A DNA stretch of 64,000 nucleotides from Exophiala sp. HKRS030 (Eukaryota; Ascomycota; Eurotiomycetes; Chaetothyriales; Herpotrichiellaceae). The position numbers and the translations under genes were made by a program. The stretch lies in NCBI GenBank assembly GCA_023897205.1, contig JAHWDD010000004.1, positions 3,968,001 to 4,032,000 on the forward strand, given 5' to 3'. Shown one piece after another: positions 1-9,809 of this stretch; position 1 is the first letter of the stretch; each line of letters opens with the position of its first letter. Under the pieces are notes generated by a model that saw only the letters and a program-made list of their open reading frames with translations, ran no database searches and had not been told where the DNA came from.

Positions 1-533
1 CGCAAATGCTGTGCAGATAGTCGTTTATGCAAAGATGGACTGGAAAAGGACCGATGATTGGTATTGCCTGAGAACTGGGACAGAGAAGACTGGGTTGTTG
101 GAGACACTCGGTTGGAAAGGGAGAGATGCCTGGTCTGCAGTGGTCTCGAGTGATTAGGGGCTATACTCAATGTCGCCTGCGCACGCGAGGCTGTCGGAGG
201 GACTTGCGAAGTCTCGGGGACGTCGAATAGCTGAAAGTCCTGGTTGAAGCTGTGTTGGATATTGTTCTGCGACGATGCAGTCGATGGTGCTTGGGTTGAA
301 AGACGCCATGGTTGCTGGTGAGCCGTGGTGAAGGATGTGAAATCCAACGCGTTAATGGTTGCGGTGGGTGAAGAGTCCGGGGCGCTGGGGGCGACGACGA
401 AGTCTCGTTTGTTCACAGGTCCGGGTGGACGAGTGGACTGGGAGGGGTGAGTTGAGAGTTGAGAGTTGAGTAACCGTGGGGTGGTGACAGACTCTATCTT
501 GCCTAGGCTTGATAGAAGTGGCGACGAGCGAGG
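1..533 (-). CDS. Left-edge partial open frame, possible transcription factor N-terminus
   Basis: On the minus strand one frame stays open from position 533 to the window edge. It is rich in Ser, Pro, Thr, Gln and Asn (VNKRDFVVAPSAPDSSPTA, then INALDFTSF and QDFQLFDVP), the composition of an activation region. No ATG lies in this frame. The only in-frame ATG (546-548) is followed four codons later by TGA (534-536), so the start must come through an unseen intron, from a non-AUG codon, or this is not the first exon. The overall look recalls the N-terminal part of GCN4/CPC1-type bZIP regulators, but the DNA-binding domain would lie outside the window, so that identification is weak. Confidence 0.4.
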
Positions 534-548
534 TCAGAAGGACTCCAT
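534..548 (-). promoter_or_regulatory. Four-codon mini-ORF (possible uORF) before the left-edge frame
   Basis: ATG GAG TCC TTC TGA on the minus strand encodes Met-Glu-Ser-Phe and stops, in the same frame as the long open frame that follows. Short upstream ORFs are a known feature of GCN4/CPC1-type leaders. Here it could be a uORF or the remains of a first exon interrupted by an unrecognised intron. Confidence 0.25.
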
Positions 549-3475
549 TACTGATGAATTCCTTGTCGTTGTTCTTGATGTTGGTGATGGTTGAGGTAGA
601 GGGGGGGAAGAAGAAAAACGCAGGCAGAAGCGGGAGAGAGGGAGATTAAGTGCGTGAGCCGGAGGTGAGCCTTGGCGACGCTAACCTGGAATGGGCGGTA
701 GCCGCACTAGGCCGGGCTGAGGATGTTTCGGCTCCACCAGGTTCCAGTGAAGTGAATGGAGTTGCCGGGGTGTGATGTCGAACTTGTCGACAGGCACAAG
801 ACAGCAACTCGGTAATATCAGAGTAGAAGGTAATTCTGCCTTGGTTACACGGGCTACCAAAAGTCCCCTGCAAGGCCACAATTATCCCCTGTCCACTCGA
901 GTCATTCTACGATGGTGAGTGGAGGAAATCCTTCACTGGTTTTGCCTTGGACATCCGGCGTAAAGCGAAGGTGATACCACCAGGTATTTCTTTGTCAAAC
1001 GGAGCGAAGCAACAAATGTGAGTTTATGTTTGAACCGCAGGATTCACGATTGCCAATTCATACACCCCTCCATACACAAACAACTCTTCCGGTACGAACA
1101 CGAATGTGTGAGTTACAGATTCAAACAAGAGGACACAGACAACACTACATACATACTCAGATTCGGCATATTTCTTTTTATTTTCTTAGTTCTTTCCTTA
1201 TAGAATACTCCATACACTGTCCATCATTTCTCTGTTTGTGTGAACGAGACAATCAATGCAATTTCCACAATGTCCGTAACGCGCATGTTGATGGCCTGAT
1301 GGGCAGGTCGCTGCGACACACACTTCATCCATGGCTCCAAACTTCAAGGTCGGATCAGGAAATATGAGTCACAATTCATCGACGAACGAACATGACAAGC
1401 GAACCAGTCAGCGACGAGGTGACCAAAGTTCCCCCGAATGTTAGCGGCTTCGTTTCGAGGACCAAACACCAAATCAGAAGCACGCGGCACGTTCCACCCA
1501 TGCACGCCTTTTACCACAAGATTTCGCACGGGACACCACGGACGCGACGCCTTGCAACATGATCTCCAGTTTCCATTATTTCCGAAAGGATGGAGAACCG
1601 GAGCACGAGGGTTCATCCAGTTTCTTTACAAAACGTTTATTACCACCTGGTGGGAATTAATGGAGTTGTTTTCTTGAAGGTTCTTTCTACCTATCCATCC
1701 AGAACCTCAAGTTTGCAGCCTGGGAGTACAATGTATCGCCATGGGAATGCCCCCGATAATAATAGTACTGTACTCTTGACAGGTCCATCTCGGGGAACGG
1801 CAACCACATCTAATTCAGCAATATGACTCACATTCCTTTCGCGGACTTTACTCCATAAAAAGGCTCCAAACTTGAAAAAAGAATGAACCCTGCATAGTTC
1901 TTCAGGTCTGAAGAATGCGCATTTTCCCCTTTCCAGTACTCGGTAAGGAGTATCACTTTCCCCCCTGTCACTCTCGGGAGACCATCCTTCATCTAGTCGA
2001 CCTACCTAAACTATAACTGGTTTCCTCAGTACCCTCGCCAAACTCGTTACTTCTTTCAGTATGCACCATCCGCGTTGCCGACGTGTTGTACGGGGTCACG
2101 TACGCGTTTACATGTCATCAGATCAGCTTTCACAGGAGACCGTGAAATTCACTTCGATACAAAGGTACAACCCACCCCGCGGGGGCCGAATTGCATATGT
2201 ATCAACCACACAGAATCTACGGAGTACATACTAGTACCTCGTAATAATGAGGCTGTGTTTTGCGATCTTGCATCTTCTATCCGCACATCCTTGCAGTGCG
2301 TACAGTAGTGCATCCGACCTGCTTGCTGACCGGTCGACCGGCTCCATTTTTATTTTCATGCACTGCAACACCGTAAAACCACAAGTCGCGCACTTTTTTT
2401 TTCGGCCACTATTTATCGAGATCCTATCACATTTGTTCAATCGACCGTTGACTGCTGACACTGTTCATTAACGTTTCTTGATCATCAATGATCCAACGAG
2501 CCAGACCCATTCACACACGCGTCATTGTGCATGGCCGGTTCGAAATGGTCTGAAACCTTTTCTTTTCCCAAAGAGCGTGTGATCGCCCCGGGTTTGTGCG
2601 AAGAGTTCCCCTGGCACGAGTACGAAGTACATACAGTACGAGTTAAAAAGGACCAAAGTGGTACACTCCATGGTTTCGCTTCTATCTCAGAGTGTGAATG
2701 ACCCCATTCATCGGTTTCTTTTACAGTTCCAGTACGAGTACTACCAAAGCTCAGGTTCTGTGAACAACTTGTTTGATACCTCGTGTTAGTACTCCGTACT
2801 CCGTCCTCTTTACTGTACCTCGGTTCCGCTCCCTTCCCAACTCGTTCTTTTAACCATCCGTCGAGTAACTTGTACGAATGCACACTTTGTACAAGCCCAC
2901 ATTGAAACGGTTTACGGAAGTACCTACTCCATCTGCTCCCATGGGAACCTTCGTGTTCTCGTCCAATGATGTGTCACTACCCGATCCTTCGATACGTCGG
3001 AGCAACTTTTCTCACTCCGTTCCACATTGTTCCTTGCGGAGTTTTGCATGGGCGTTTCCGGGCCTTCATGATCGACTTCCCCAATACGGAAGGCGAATTG
3101 CTTCTTTCGGCAACGAACTTCATATGTTCATCGCTCAACACGCGCCAAGAGGCAGTGATTCTCTCCAGATGCAGAAATGATTTGCTATTATTATTTCGTC
3201 CAGTCCACAGTACGCGCAGGGCGCCTTATACTATCCGCACAGAATGGCAATACTCACTCTCCGCTCATGCCTTTAACAGCAACAAACAATCCAAAGAGAC
3301 GCGGGAAACACCGTTCTAGGTACTATTGCGTTGTGGGAAAAATTCGTTGTAATACAAATCATCGTTATGCCCTTTCGCGCCGCATCTTTGCAAACGGGAA
3401 AAAAAAGAAGTCTTGAGACACCCAATAGGTATCTAGTACCGACCACATTTCAACCACCGCTCATCATAGCACCAT
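549..3475. other. Intergenic, 2.9 kb, no supported gene
   Basis: Only short overlapping frames (up to about 130 codons) without recognisable domains or splice structure. The part near 549-900 is probably the 5' leader and promoter of the left-edge gene: its minus strand is pyrimidine-rich at 600-650. Copies of the 9-mer TACGGAGTA/TACTCCGTA lie at 2218-2226 and 2790-2798. Between 2600 and 2900 there are several more degenerate GTAC-containing words. Confidence 0.6.
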
Positions 3476-4852
3476 TCACCCCTCTACGGGATTCATGCTC
3501 GAGACTGTCTTGAGAGCTTCAAGAATGATCCATGGATCTTGGTCATCTGCCATTTTATCTCCTCCAAACATTTCCCAGGTCTTGCTGGTTTCGGCGCGTA
3601 GAACAGAGTCCAATATCCTCTCCGTGTGCTGCCACTCGGCGCGGCGGTTTTCATCTGCGCCATTCTCATCACCGGTCCCACGTCTAATCACGTTGCCACT
3701 CGCGTCCTCAGTCGTCGCTCGCATATCTTCCAAGTCGTGTTGCAACTCCTTTCCCTCCTCCTCGGCCCACTGGATTTGACGGCGCAAAAGACGGTAGTAT
3801 TGAGAAGGTGGCAAGCTTCGCTCGTACTCATCCATCATCTCGTATACGTCGGTCGGGTAGTACTCGGGAGGTACTGGGAGAACAAAGGGGAAATTGTCCA
3901 TGTCAATTGCACCGGCGAGTTCTCCATTTCCATCAGCATCGGCCATGTCCACGTCTTCCATATCAGCGCCCGCCCTCGACATGATCGGCAATGGCGGGAG
4001 GTCGCCAATGAGCAACGCCTTTTTGTCTCCGTTTGATTTGCCGCCCATGGTCAGCTTGATCCTTTTCAGTGGCAGTGAGGATGCGCCGCCGTTGGATATT
4101 CCTCCGGTGTGGCCTCGAGGAACCGGATCACTAGGTCGAAGAGCCTCGGTTTCATGCACAGTTCGCATGTGCTTGGCCAACGCGTCAGATCTCGTGAAAC
4201 TGCGGTCGCATTCTGGCAAGGCGCACATGAATGGCTTCTCCTTTGTGTGGCTTCTCATGTGAGCTTTCAACGCGTAGGCACTGGTGTGTGGTTGACCCTT
4301 TCTCGCACAGCCGTCCCATTCACAGTAGTACTTTTTCTGACGAGGAATGATGTGGACGTCATTGATGTGCGCCACTAGATTGTCCATGTTTCCTTGTTCA
4401 CGATCTTCACAATTGTCCCACAGACACCTGGTGACTTGAACGTAGTCGGCCAATTCGGGGTTCTCAGGATTGGCTTGTGCAGCGGCGTAGGCGGTGGAGA
4501 GAGGATGGGTTGGACCGAGGTGCGCAAAGGAGGGTGAGGTTGGCACAGAGCCTGACGAGTCGCTCGATATTGAGCCCGTTGGCGATCGCGGCGGGTTGGC
4601 AGTAGAGCCAGATTGAGGCGTTGCATGATCATAGCTCGCGGTGCCAGTCTTGCGACGTTTGTTCGGAGGCATCTCCGCCGGTCTGCCGGTGGTACTCAAC
4701 ATAGAAACAGAACCGTCGTCTGAGGCCGAGAGAATGGATTCTTGTGAGTGTGAACGTGACCGCTGGTTGAACTTGACATCTTCAGGGAATTCGTCAGAGT
4801 CGATGTCCGACAAGGGCGACCCCGAAGCCGGGGTTCCAGCATCCTGATCCAT
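3476..4852 (-). CDS. iec1: C2H2 zinc-finger protein, iec1-like INO80 complex subunit
   Basis: 458 aa if started at 4852, where MDQDAGTPASGSPLSDIDSD follows an ATG; the frame is open further upstream but that part does not look conserved. Residues about 140-235 hold a GLI-type array: a first finger with CLWDNC and a C-terminal HxxxxH, a second CEWDGC finger with HMRSHTKEKPF linker, and a third (CALPECDRSFTRSDALAKHMRTVH). N-terminal acidic SDIDSDEFPED stretch and basic NKRRK motif suggest nuclear location. The C-terminal third carries PPEYYPTDVYEMMDEYERSLPP followed by a helical segment. The architecture matches fission yeast Iec1, a zinc-finger subunit of the INO80 chromatin remodeller. Single exon; divergent from the AlaX gene across a 707-bp promoter. 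Confidence 0.75.
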   Translation of the reverse strand: MDQDAGTPASGSPLSDIDSDEFPEDVKFNQRSRSHSQESILSASDDGSVSMLSTTGRPAEMPPNKRRKTGTASYDHATPQSGSTANPPRSPTGSISSDSSGSVPTSPSFAHLGPTHPLSTAYAAAQANPENPELADYVQVTRCLWDNCEDREQGNMDNLVAHINDVHIIPRQKKYYCEWDGCARKGQPHTSAYALKAHMRSHTKEKPFMCALPECDRSFTRSDALAKHMRTVHETEALRPSDPVPRGHTGGISNGGASSLPLKRIKLTMGGKSNGDKKALLIGDLPPLPIMSRAGADMEDVDMADADGNGELAGAIDMDNFPFVLPVPPEYYPTDVYEMMDEYERSLPPSQYYRLLRRQIQWAEEEGKELQHDLEDMRATTEDASGNVIRRGTGDENGADENRRAEWQHTERILDSVLRAETSKTWEMFGGDKMADDQDPWIILEALKTVSSMNPVEG

Positions 4853-5321
4853 CGCAACAAGTGAATTCTCAATGACAACAGTATGAATCAAGTCATAACA
4901 GTGAGACAAAAGTAAAGTCAATATTTGCGACGAAGTGAGTGCAAACGCGCGACTCAAGATATCTGTCCATGATTCTGTATTGTTGCGTTTGACAGGGGAA
5001 TTGTAGACACCTTCGGCCAACCTGCTATGTTTGTCTTACACCAGACACTTAACAGTTTTACGCCTGTTATCGGTATTGAGAACAGAGTATTCAACTGGCA
5101 ACTTTTACTCTTCCACAAATTAGAGGACAAGAGTCCTGCATCTTCTCACATGGAGACCTCTCGGTTGCCCTTGGAACCAGCTATCAAAGGTTCCCCAGGT
5201 CCAGCTTCGCGTCGAGTTCAAGATTTCATGGTAGCATTAAGGAATCATTTCTTGCCAAATCCGGAAGGTCGTGTCCGAACATCGCAACGCCCTTCGATAT
5301 GATCATTAGAAATTCCATTTG

Positions 5322-5349
5322 TCTCTTCTCTCTTCTCTCTTCTCTCTTC
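5322..5349. repeat. TCTCTTC heptamer tandem repeat, four units
   Basis: Four perfect copies of TCTCTTC. Pyrimidine tracts of this kind are common in fungal promoters upstream of plus-strand genes. Confidence 0.85.
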
Positions 5350-5488
5350 TGTGCCTGTAATTTTCCATTCTCTAGGCGCTTGATAATCAAAGAATATTCA
5401 CAATCACTGTATAGAGAGTAGGGCGCTATAAATCTCGCCTGCAGACAAAAAGAAGACAACACCTTTGATGCGACCATGACATTCTAGA

Positions 5489-5495
5489 TATAAAA
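5489..5495 (+). promoter_or_regulatory. TATA-like element before AlaX
   Basis: TATAAAA lies 65 bp upstream of the AlaX start codon, a usual distance allowing for a short leader. Assigned from sequence only. Confidence 0.4.
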
Positions 5496-5559
5496 CATCC
5501 GGCTGCTCGACGCAACACCACCTCCACCTCCTTGATCGCGAAGCATAACACTCAACACA

Positions 5560-6381
5560 ATGTCCAATTCAATAGGGCGCACGATACTCTCGTACCAGCA
5601 CAATGCCAAACTCTACACGCTCCCAACTTCAGTCTCAGCAATCACTCCTTTCCCTTCTCTGGCCGAAAGCAATCGCCAACTTTTCAAGTCGGCGACAGAC
5701 GATGATTCGGTCGTCGTGACGAAGGAGACAATCTTCCACCCCCAAGGCGGCGGACAACCGTCCGATACAGGATCCATGACATCTGCGTCCGGTTCCTCAT
5801 TCTCTGTGTCCGCGGTGCGCATGTCCGCGACCGACGAAGGCCAAGTTCTCCATCTAGGCCGGTTCGCCGACCCGTCGAAGCCGTTCACGCCAGGCGAGAC
5901 GGCCACGCAGCATCTCGACGTCGACAAGCGTCTTTTGTACTCGCGTCTACACACGGCGGGACACGTGCTCGGTGCCGCAGTGAGGCACCTCCTCGAGAAA
6001 CAGGTGGCGGGCTTCGACGAGCTCAAGGCCAGTCATTTTCCCGACAGTGCGGCGTGCGAGTTTGCCGGCCTGATCGAGGGGAAATGGAAAGACGGCATTC
6101 AGGCCAAAGTGGACGAGTACGTCGCAGCGTCGATGCCGGTCGAGGTCGATTTCTGGACCGAGGAGGACTTCAAGACCAACGGAGTCGAGCGGCTGATCCC
6201 AAACGGAGACGGAGTCAAGCTCGCGCCGGGCGAAAAGTATCGTGTCGTCAAGATTGTAGGTGCAGAGGTCTACCCATGCGGTGGCACTCATGTCGACACG
6301 ACCGATCAATGTGGGAAAGTCGGTGTGAGGAAGATTAGTAGGAGCAAAGGCACAAGTCGGGTTTCTTATAATGTCAATTGA
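5560..6381 (+). CDS. AlaX-type alanyl-tRNA editing protein
   Basis: 273 aa, single exon. AlaX proteins are free-standing editing domains that hydrolyse Ser (or Gly) wrongly attached to tRNA-Ala. The four zinc ligands are visible: H131 and H135 in HTAGH, C240 and H244 in YPCGGTHV. The family signature FHPQGGGQPSDTG is in the N-terminal half (about residues 65-77), and IKFYY-type C-terminal strands are replaced by SRVSYNVN. The length fits AlaX-M rather than a full AlaRS; no aminoacylation domain is present. The start follows a CAACACA context after a TATA-like word. Tail to tail with the 6PGDH-like gene, 194 bp apart. Confidence 0.93.
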   Translation: MSNSIGRTILSYQHNAKLYTLPTSVSAITPFPSLAESNRQLFKSATDDDSVVVTKETIFHPQGGGQPSDTGSMTSASGSSFSVSAVRMSATDEGQVLHLGRFADPSKPFTPGETATQHLDVDKRLLYSRLHTAGHVLGAAVRHLLEKQVAGFDELKASHFPDSAACEFAGLIEGKWKDGIQAKVDEYVAASMPVEVDFWTEEDFKTNGVERLIPNGDGVKLAPGEKYRVVKIVGAEVYPCGGTHVDTTDQCGKVGVRKISRSKGTSRVSYNVN

Positions 6382-6575
6382 GAATTGGGAGTCCAGGAAG
6401 ATATCAATTCCCAAACCATAAATCTCACCAGAGAAAGAAAGGCCGGATATAGGGTTGCCGTCATTCGACAGACTAGATTGTGCCATGTTGAGTACGAAGA
6501 TTATCTAGACTAAGATCTATGCAATGTAACATGTATCTATGAAACGTCTCTAACCTCGAGATGGTAAATCACCCT

Positions 6576-8266
6576 TTACTGTCCTTTCTTCTCATCGACA
6601 AGCCCAGTCGCCCTCTTCCACTCAAAGTGATGTGGACCCTTGACCGGTTTTCCGGGCCCCTCGTCCCATGTCTCGTAATTATGCTCGCCAAAGTAATCGA
6701 GTTCGGCCTCCATGAACTGTGTAGGCAGCATCGTCGAGCTAGAGTACTTGCAATACTCCAGCGTCGCACTCAAGGAGGGCACGTAGGTATCGACCTCGAC
6801 ACTCTTGAGCACGACCTTTTTGAGCGAGGGTAGAGACTTGGTCAACTCCTCCACGATCTCGCGATTGGCGAGCAGGTTCTCACCGTCGTGATCTTCACGT
6901 GTGTGCACGCTATCCAGCACGTCAGAGATGTGGTCGGACTGGATGATACAGCCGCCACGCCAGATCTGCAGGATCTTCCGGTAGTTGAGGTGCCAGTCTT
7001 CCTGGCGATCCATCTTCTTGAGGACATGCAGACCTTGGATGAACGAGCACAACAATGCTGCGTAGAGGGCAAGTTTGAGGTCTTCGATGAAGGCGGGTAG
7101 AGACGATCGGAGCTCGATCGAGCTAGGACCGGCGACGCCGCCACCAAATGTTTTGTTGACGGCGAGGCGACTGGCGGCATCGGCAGATGCACAACGGAAC
7201 AGGTGTGCGGTGGTAATGGTTGGAGTGGGCACATGGAGTCGTATGGCTTCTTCGTTTGTCCAGATTCCTGTGCCTTCCGATCCGTCGGCATCTTGGACGA
7301 CTTTGTCGAGTACCTCGGAGAGGACAAAAGTACCGTCATCTTTCTTCGTGCGACTGATATCGGCGCCAATCGAGACAAGGAAATTGTCCCGCAAAGGGCC
7401 ATCTTTGTTCCATGACTCAAAGACATCAGCAATCTCCTCGTATTTCATGTGGAGACACTTGTTCATGATAAACCAAACTTCTGCGATGGCCGACATCATG
7501 CCCTGCTCGATGCCGTTATGGATCATCTTGACATAGTGGCCACTGCCTCGGGGTCCAATGGGGGTGGTACATGCACGGCCTTGCTTATCCTTTGCCGCCA
7601 CACGTTGTAGAAACGGTATGACTTTCTTCAGGACTTCGGCATTACCGCCTGGAGACAATGACGGCCCGTGGCGTGCGCTCTGATAGCCACCGCTCACACC
7701 GCAGCCGATGTAGTGAATGCCATGAGGCTCTAATTCTCGCTGTCGTCGCTCTGTGAACTTCCAGTACTCGTTCGAGCAGTCAAGAATGATGTCGCCCCGT
7801 TCTAAGTGCGGTCGGAGGTCTTTCAGTACCGCGTCACCTGCTCCGCCATGAGGTATACTGAAGACGAAAAGCTTGGGATCCTGACCAGACTTCAAGCTGT
7901 GGCACATCTCCTGGTAGTCTTTTTGAGCGTGGATATGTTTATCGAGGCCAGTATCAATTGCTTCTTGCTCGAGTTTCTTGACATTATCTCCGTCTAATGC
8001 TATATGATTAGCCTTGGGCCGACGATTTGAACAAGGGAAAACGTGCTTGGATCATAGTAGAATACCTCGACACCGTGCTCAGCGTATAGGAGAGACATCA
8101 TCCCGCCCATGCTGCCCGTGCCACACATGCCAAGCTATAACAAGCATTAGTGATGTGTCGTTCTTGGCTCCACATGTATACCATTCTGAGATCTGCCTCT
8201 GATATAAAGAGTAGTTCCCAGGAACAACATACCTTCTTGAACTCGGGTCCATCATCTTGTCCCATC
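6576..8266 (-). CDS. 6-phosphogluconate dehydrogenase-like oxidoreductase (with a GC-AG intron)
   Basis: Three exons: 8266-8234, 8134-8047, 7993-6576; 512 aa. The Rossmann motif spans exons 1 and 2 (LGMCGTGSMGG, then GVEVFYYDP). The second domain carries CGVSGGYQSARHGPSLSPGG and the nucleophile region HYVKMIHNGIEQGMM, as in decarboxylating 6-phosphogluconate dehydrogenase, and the all-helical 6PGD C-terminal domain follows. The N-terminal motif differs from housekeeping GND (GLAVMGQN), so this is a divergent paralogue whose substrate may be another phosphorylated or free sugar acid. Intron 1 is canonical (GTATGT). Intron 2 (8046-7994) keeps the family-length reading only with a GCACGT donor and a CATTAG acceptor; a GCTAAT branch point lies just before it. 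It is head to head with a TIM-barrel sugar isomerase-like gene, 444 bp apart. Confidence 0.85.
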
Positions 8267-8710
8267 TTATAATTGTTGGATATGGTCTTCAGGTCGTTGA
8301 GTATCTCGAACTTCGCGGCTAGTCGAAGGTGCGGTTCCTGTGATCGACTTGCGGAAATCTGGCCGTAGCGAAGTTGCCAGCTTTCAGCAGAACATGAAGA
8401 TGATCACCTTGAGAGGTAATGAGACTTGTTGATTTCTTTCGCATCCGCAGTTCCCGCATCCATGTGAAAGTGTGAAGCATTTTGCGCATGTTTCACTGAT
8501 TCTGACGTGCATCTGACGTCACGTCGAAGCAGGCCGAATAGACAGTAATCTCGACATTGATAGATTGCACCGGATATTCTGTGATTTTGTTGATCTACCG
8601 GGGAGACAACAGAATACTCGCGTTCACCACATCGTTGACGCAGTCATTGCATTCAGAGGACACCGTCGCTGAGCCGAAGTTTGGTAAAAGGGCTCCGAAC
8701 AGAACTCACC
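8267..8710. promoter_or_regulatory. Shared divergent promoter of the 6PGDH-like and TIM-barrel genes
   Basis: 444 bp between two start codons on opposite strands. Contains TGACGTCACGTC at about 8514-8525 (CRE/ATF-like palindrome TGACGTCA). A common regulator for the pair is an inference. Confidence 0.45.
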
Positions 8711-9809
8711 ATGGCCACTTTCAAAGGCGACAAGATCCCAACTTGCTATGCCTCCTGTTCGATAGGACATAATGATAAGCACACACTGCCAGAGAAGTTG
8801 AAGGCTATTGCCGGTGCAGGTTTCGACGCTATTGAGCTTTCCATGCCCGATATTTTGGCGTATGGCCAACAGATTTCGGAGAACAGATCCGAACTAGATC
8901 CGAATGATTTTGCAACAATACGAACTGTTGGACAGAAGATAAGAGACTTATGTAAAGAGCATGGCCTGAAAATCCTGATTCTGCAACCATTTGCCAACTT
9001 TGAGGGGTGGCCCAAAGATGGAAAGGAGCGCAAGGATGCCTGGGAGAGGGCTATGGGCTGGATGAGTATCATGGAAACAATTGGAACAGATATGATGCAG
9101 GTAGGTCGAACCAGTGTCGGCCAGACAGAATAGTGAACATTACTCACGGGACCCATAGATTGGTTCGTCAGACGCCGAAGGGATCAGTTCAAATTTTGAC
9201 GACCTTGCCTCCGACTTGGCCGAGCTTGCCGATGTTTTCGCGAAGAAGGGATTCCGAATTGCTTACGAGAACTGGTGCTGGGCAACTCATGCACCAACAT
9301 GGAAAAGTGTATGGGAAGTTGTCAAAAGGGCAGACCGACCGAATCTTGGGCTATGTCTTGATACCTTCCAAAGCGCTGGCGGTGAATGGGGCAGCCCGGT
9401 TACCAGATCAGGACTGATTGAAGACGTGGGCAAGTATGACCTCGATAGAAGATGGAAGGCGAGTTGTGAAGAACTCTCACAGTCGGTGCCTCCTGAGAAA
9501 ATCTTCTTCTTGCAGATTTCCGACGCGTACAAGATGGACCCGCCACTGGAAAATAAGTCCGACAGGAGCGGATTGCGCCCTCGGGGTCAATGGAGCCATG
9601 ACTACCGCCCCTTGCCATACGACGGCGGTTATCTGCCCATTGAAGACTTCACGAGAGCAGTACTCAAGACTGGCTTCCGTGGCTGGCTTTCGATGGAGGT
9701 CTTTGATGGTAGAGGACCGGATAAATATGGTGACAATATGCACCCCTATGCACAGCAAGCCTTCAGCTCTTTGCAGAAGTTGCTCGATAAAGCTGGAGCC
9801 AAGGCCTGA
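8711..9809 (+). CDS. Xylose isomerase-like TIM-barrel protein (sugar phosphate isomerase/epimerase superfamily)
   Basis: Two exons, 8711-9100 and 9159-9809; 346 aa. Start at 8711 has an ACCATGG context; an upstream in-frame codon is not needed. Begins IPTCYASCSIGHNDKHTLPEKL, typical of the fungal AP-endonuclease-2-like/dehydroshikimate dehydratase-like barrel. Metal-binding strand ends are recognisable: GFDAIELSMPD, GFRIAYENWCW (Glu), LGLCLDTFQ (Asp), HDYRPLPYDGGYLP and WLSMEVFDG (Glu). The intron (58 nt) has a GTAGGT donor, TACTCAC branch region and CATAG acceptor. Substrate is not determinable from sequence. Its divergent pairing with a 6PGDH-like dehydrogenase suggests both act on the same sugar or sugar acid. 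3-dehydroshikimate dehydratase is an alternative within the same superfamily. Confidence 0.85.

Larger units (their letters stand above)
4853..5559. other. Divergent promoter region between iec1-like gene and AlaX
   Basis: 707 bp with no supported gene. It holds a short heptamer repeat at 5322-5349 and a TATA-like word at 5489-5495 upstream of the plus-strand gene. Confidence 0.6.

Noticed and set aside
1018..1367. Two overlapping plus-strand frames of 61 and 113 codons
   Set aside because: No domain, no signal peptide, and both lie in a gene-poor gap with ordinary composition.
8047..8066. Canonical GT-AG alternative for the 6PGDH-like intron 2 (GTATTC donor at 8065)
   Set aside because: It would remove the conserved VFYYDP of the Rossmann fold and use CCCAAG upstream of the branch point; the GC-AG reading fits better. 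Transcripts could overturn this.
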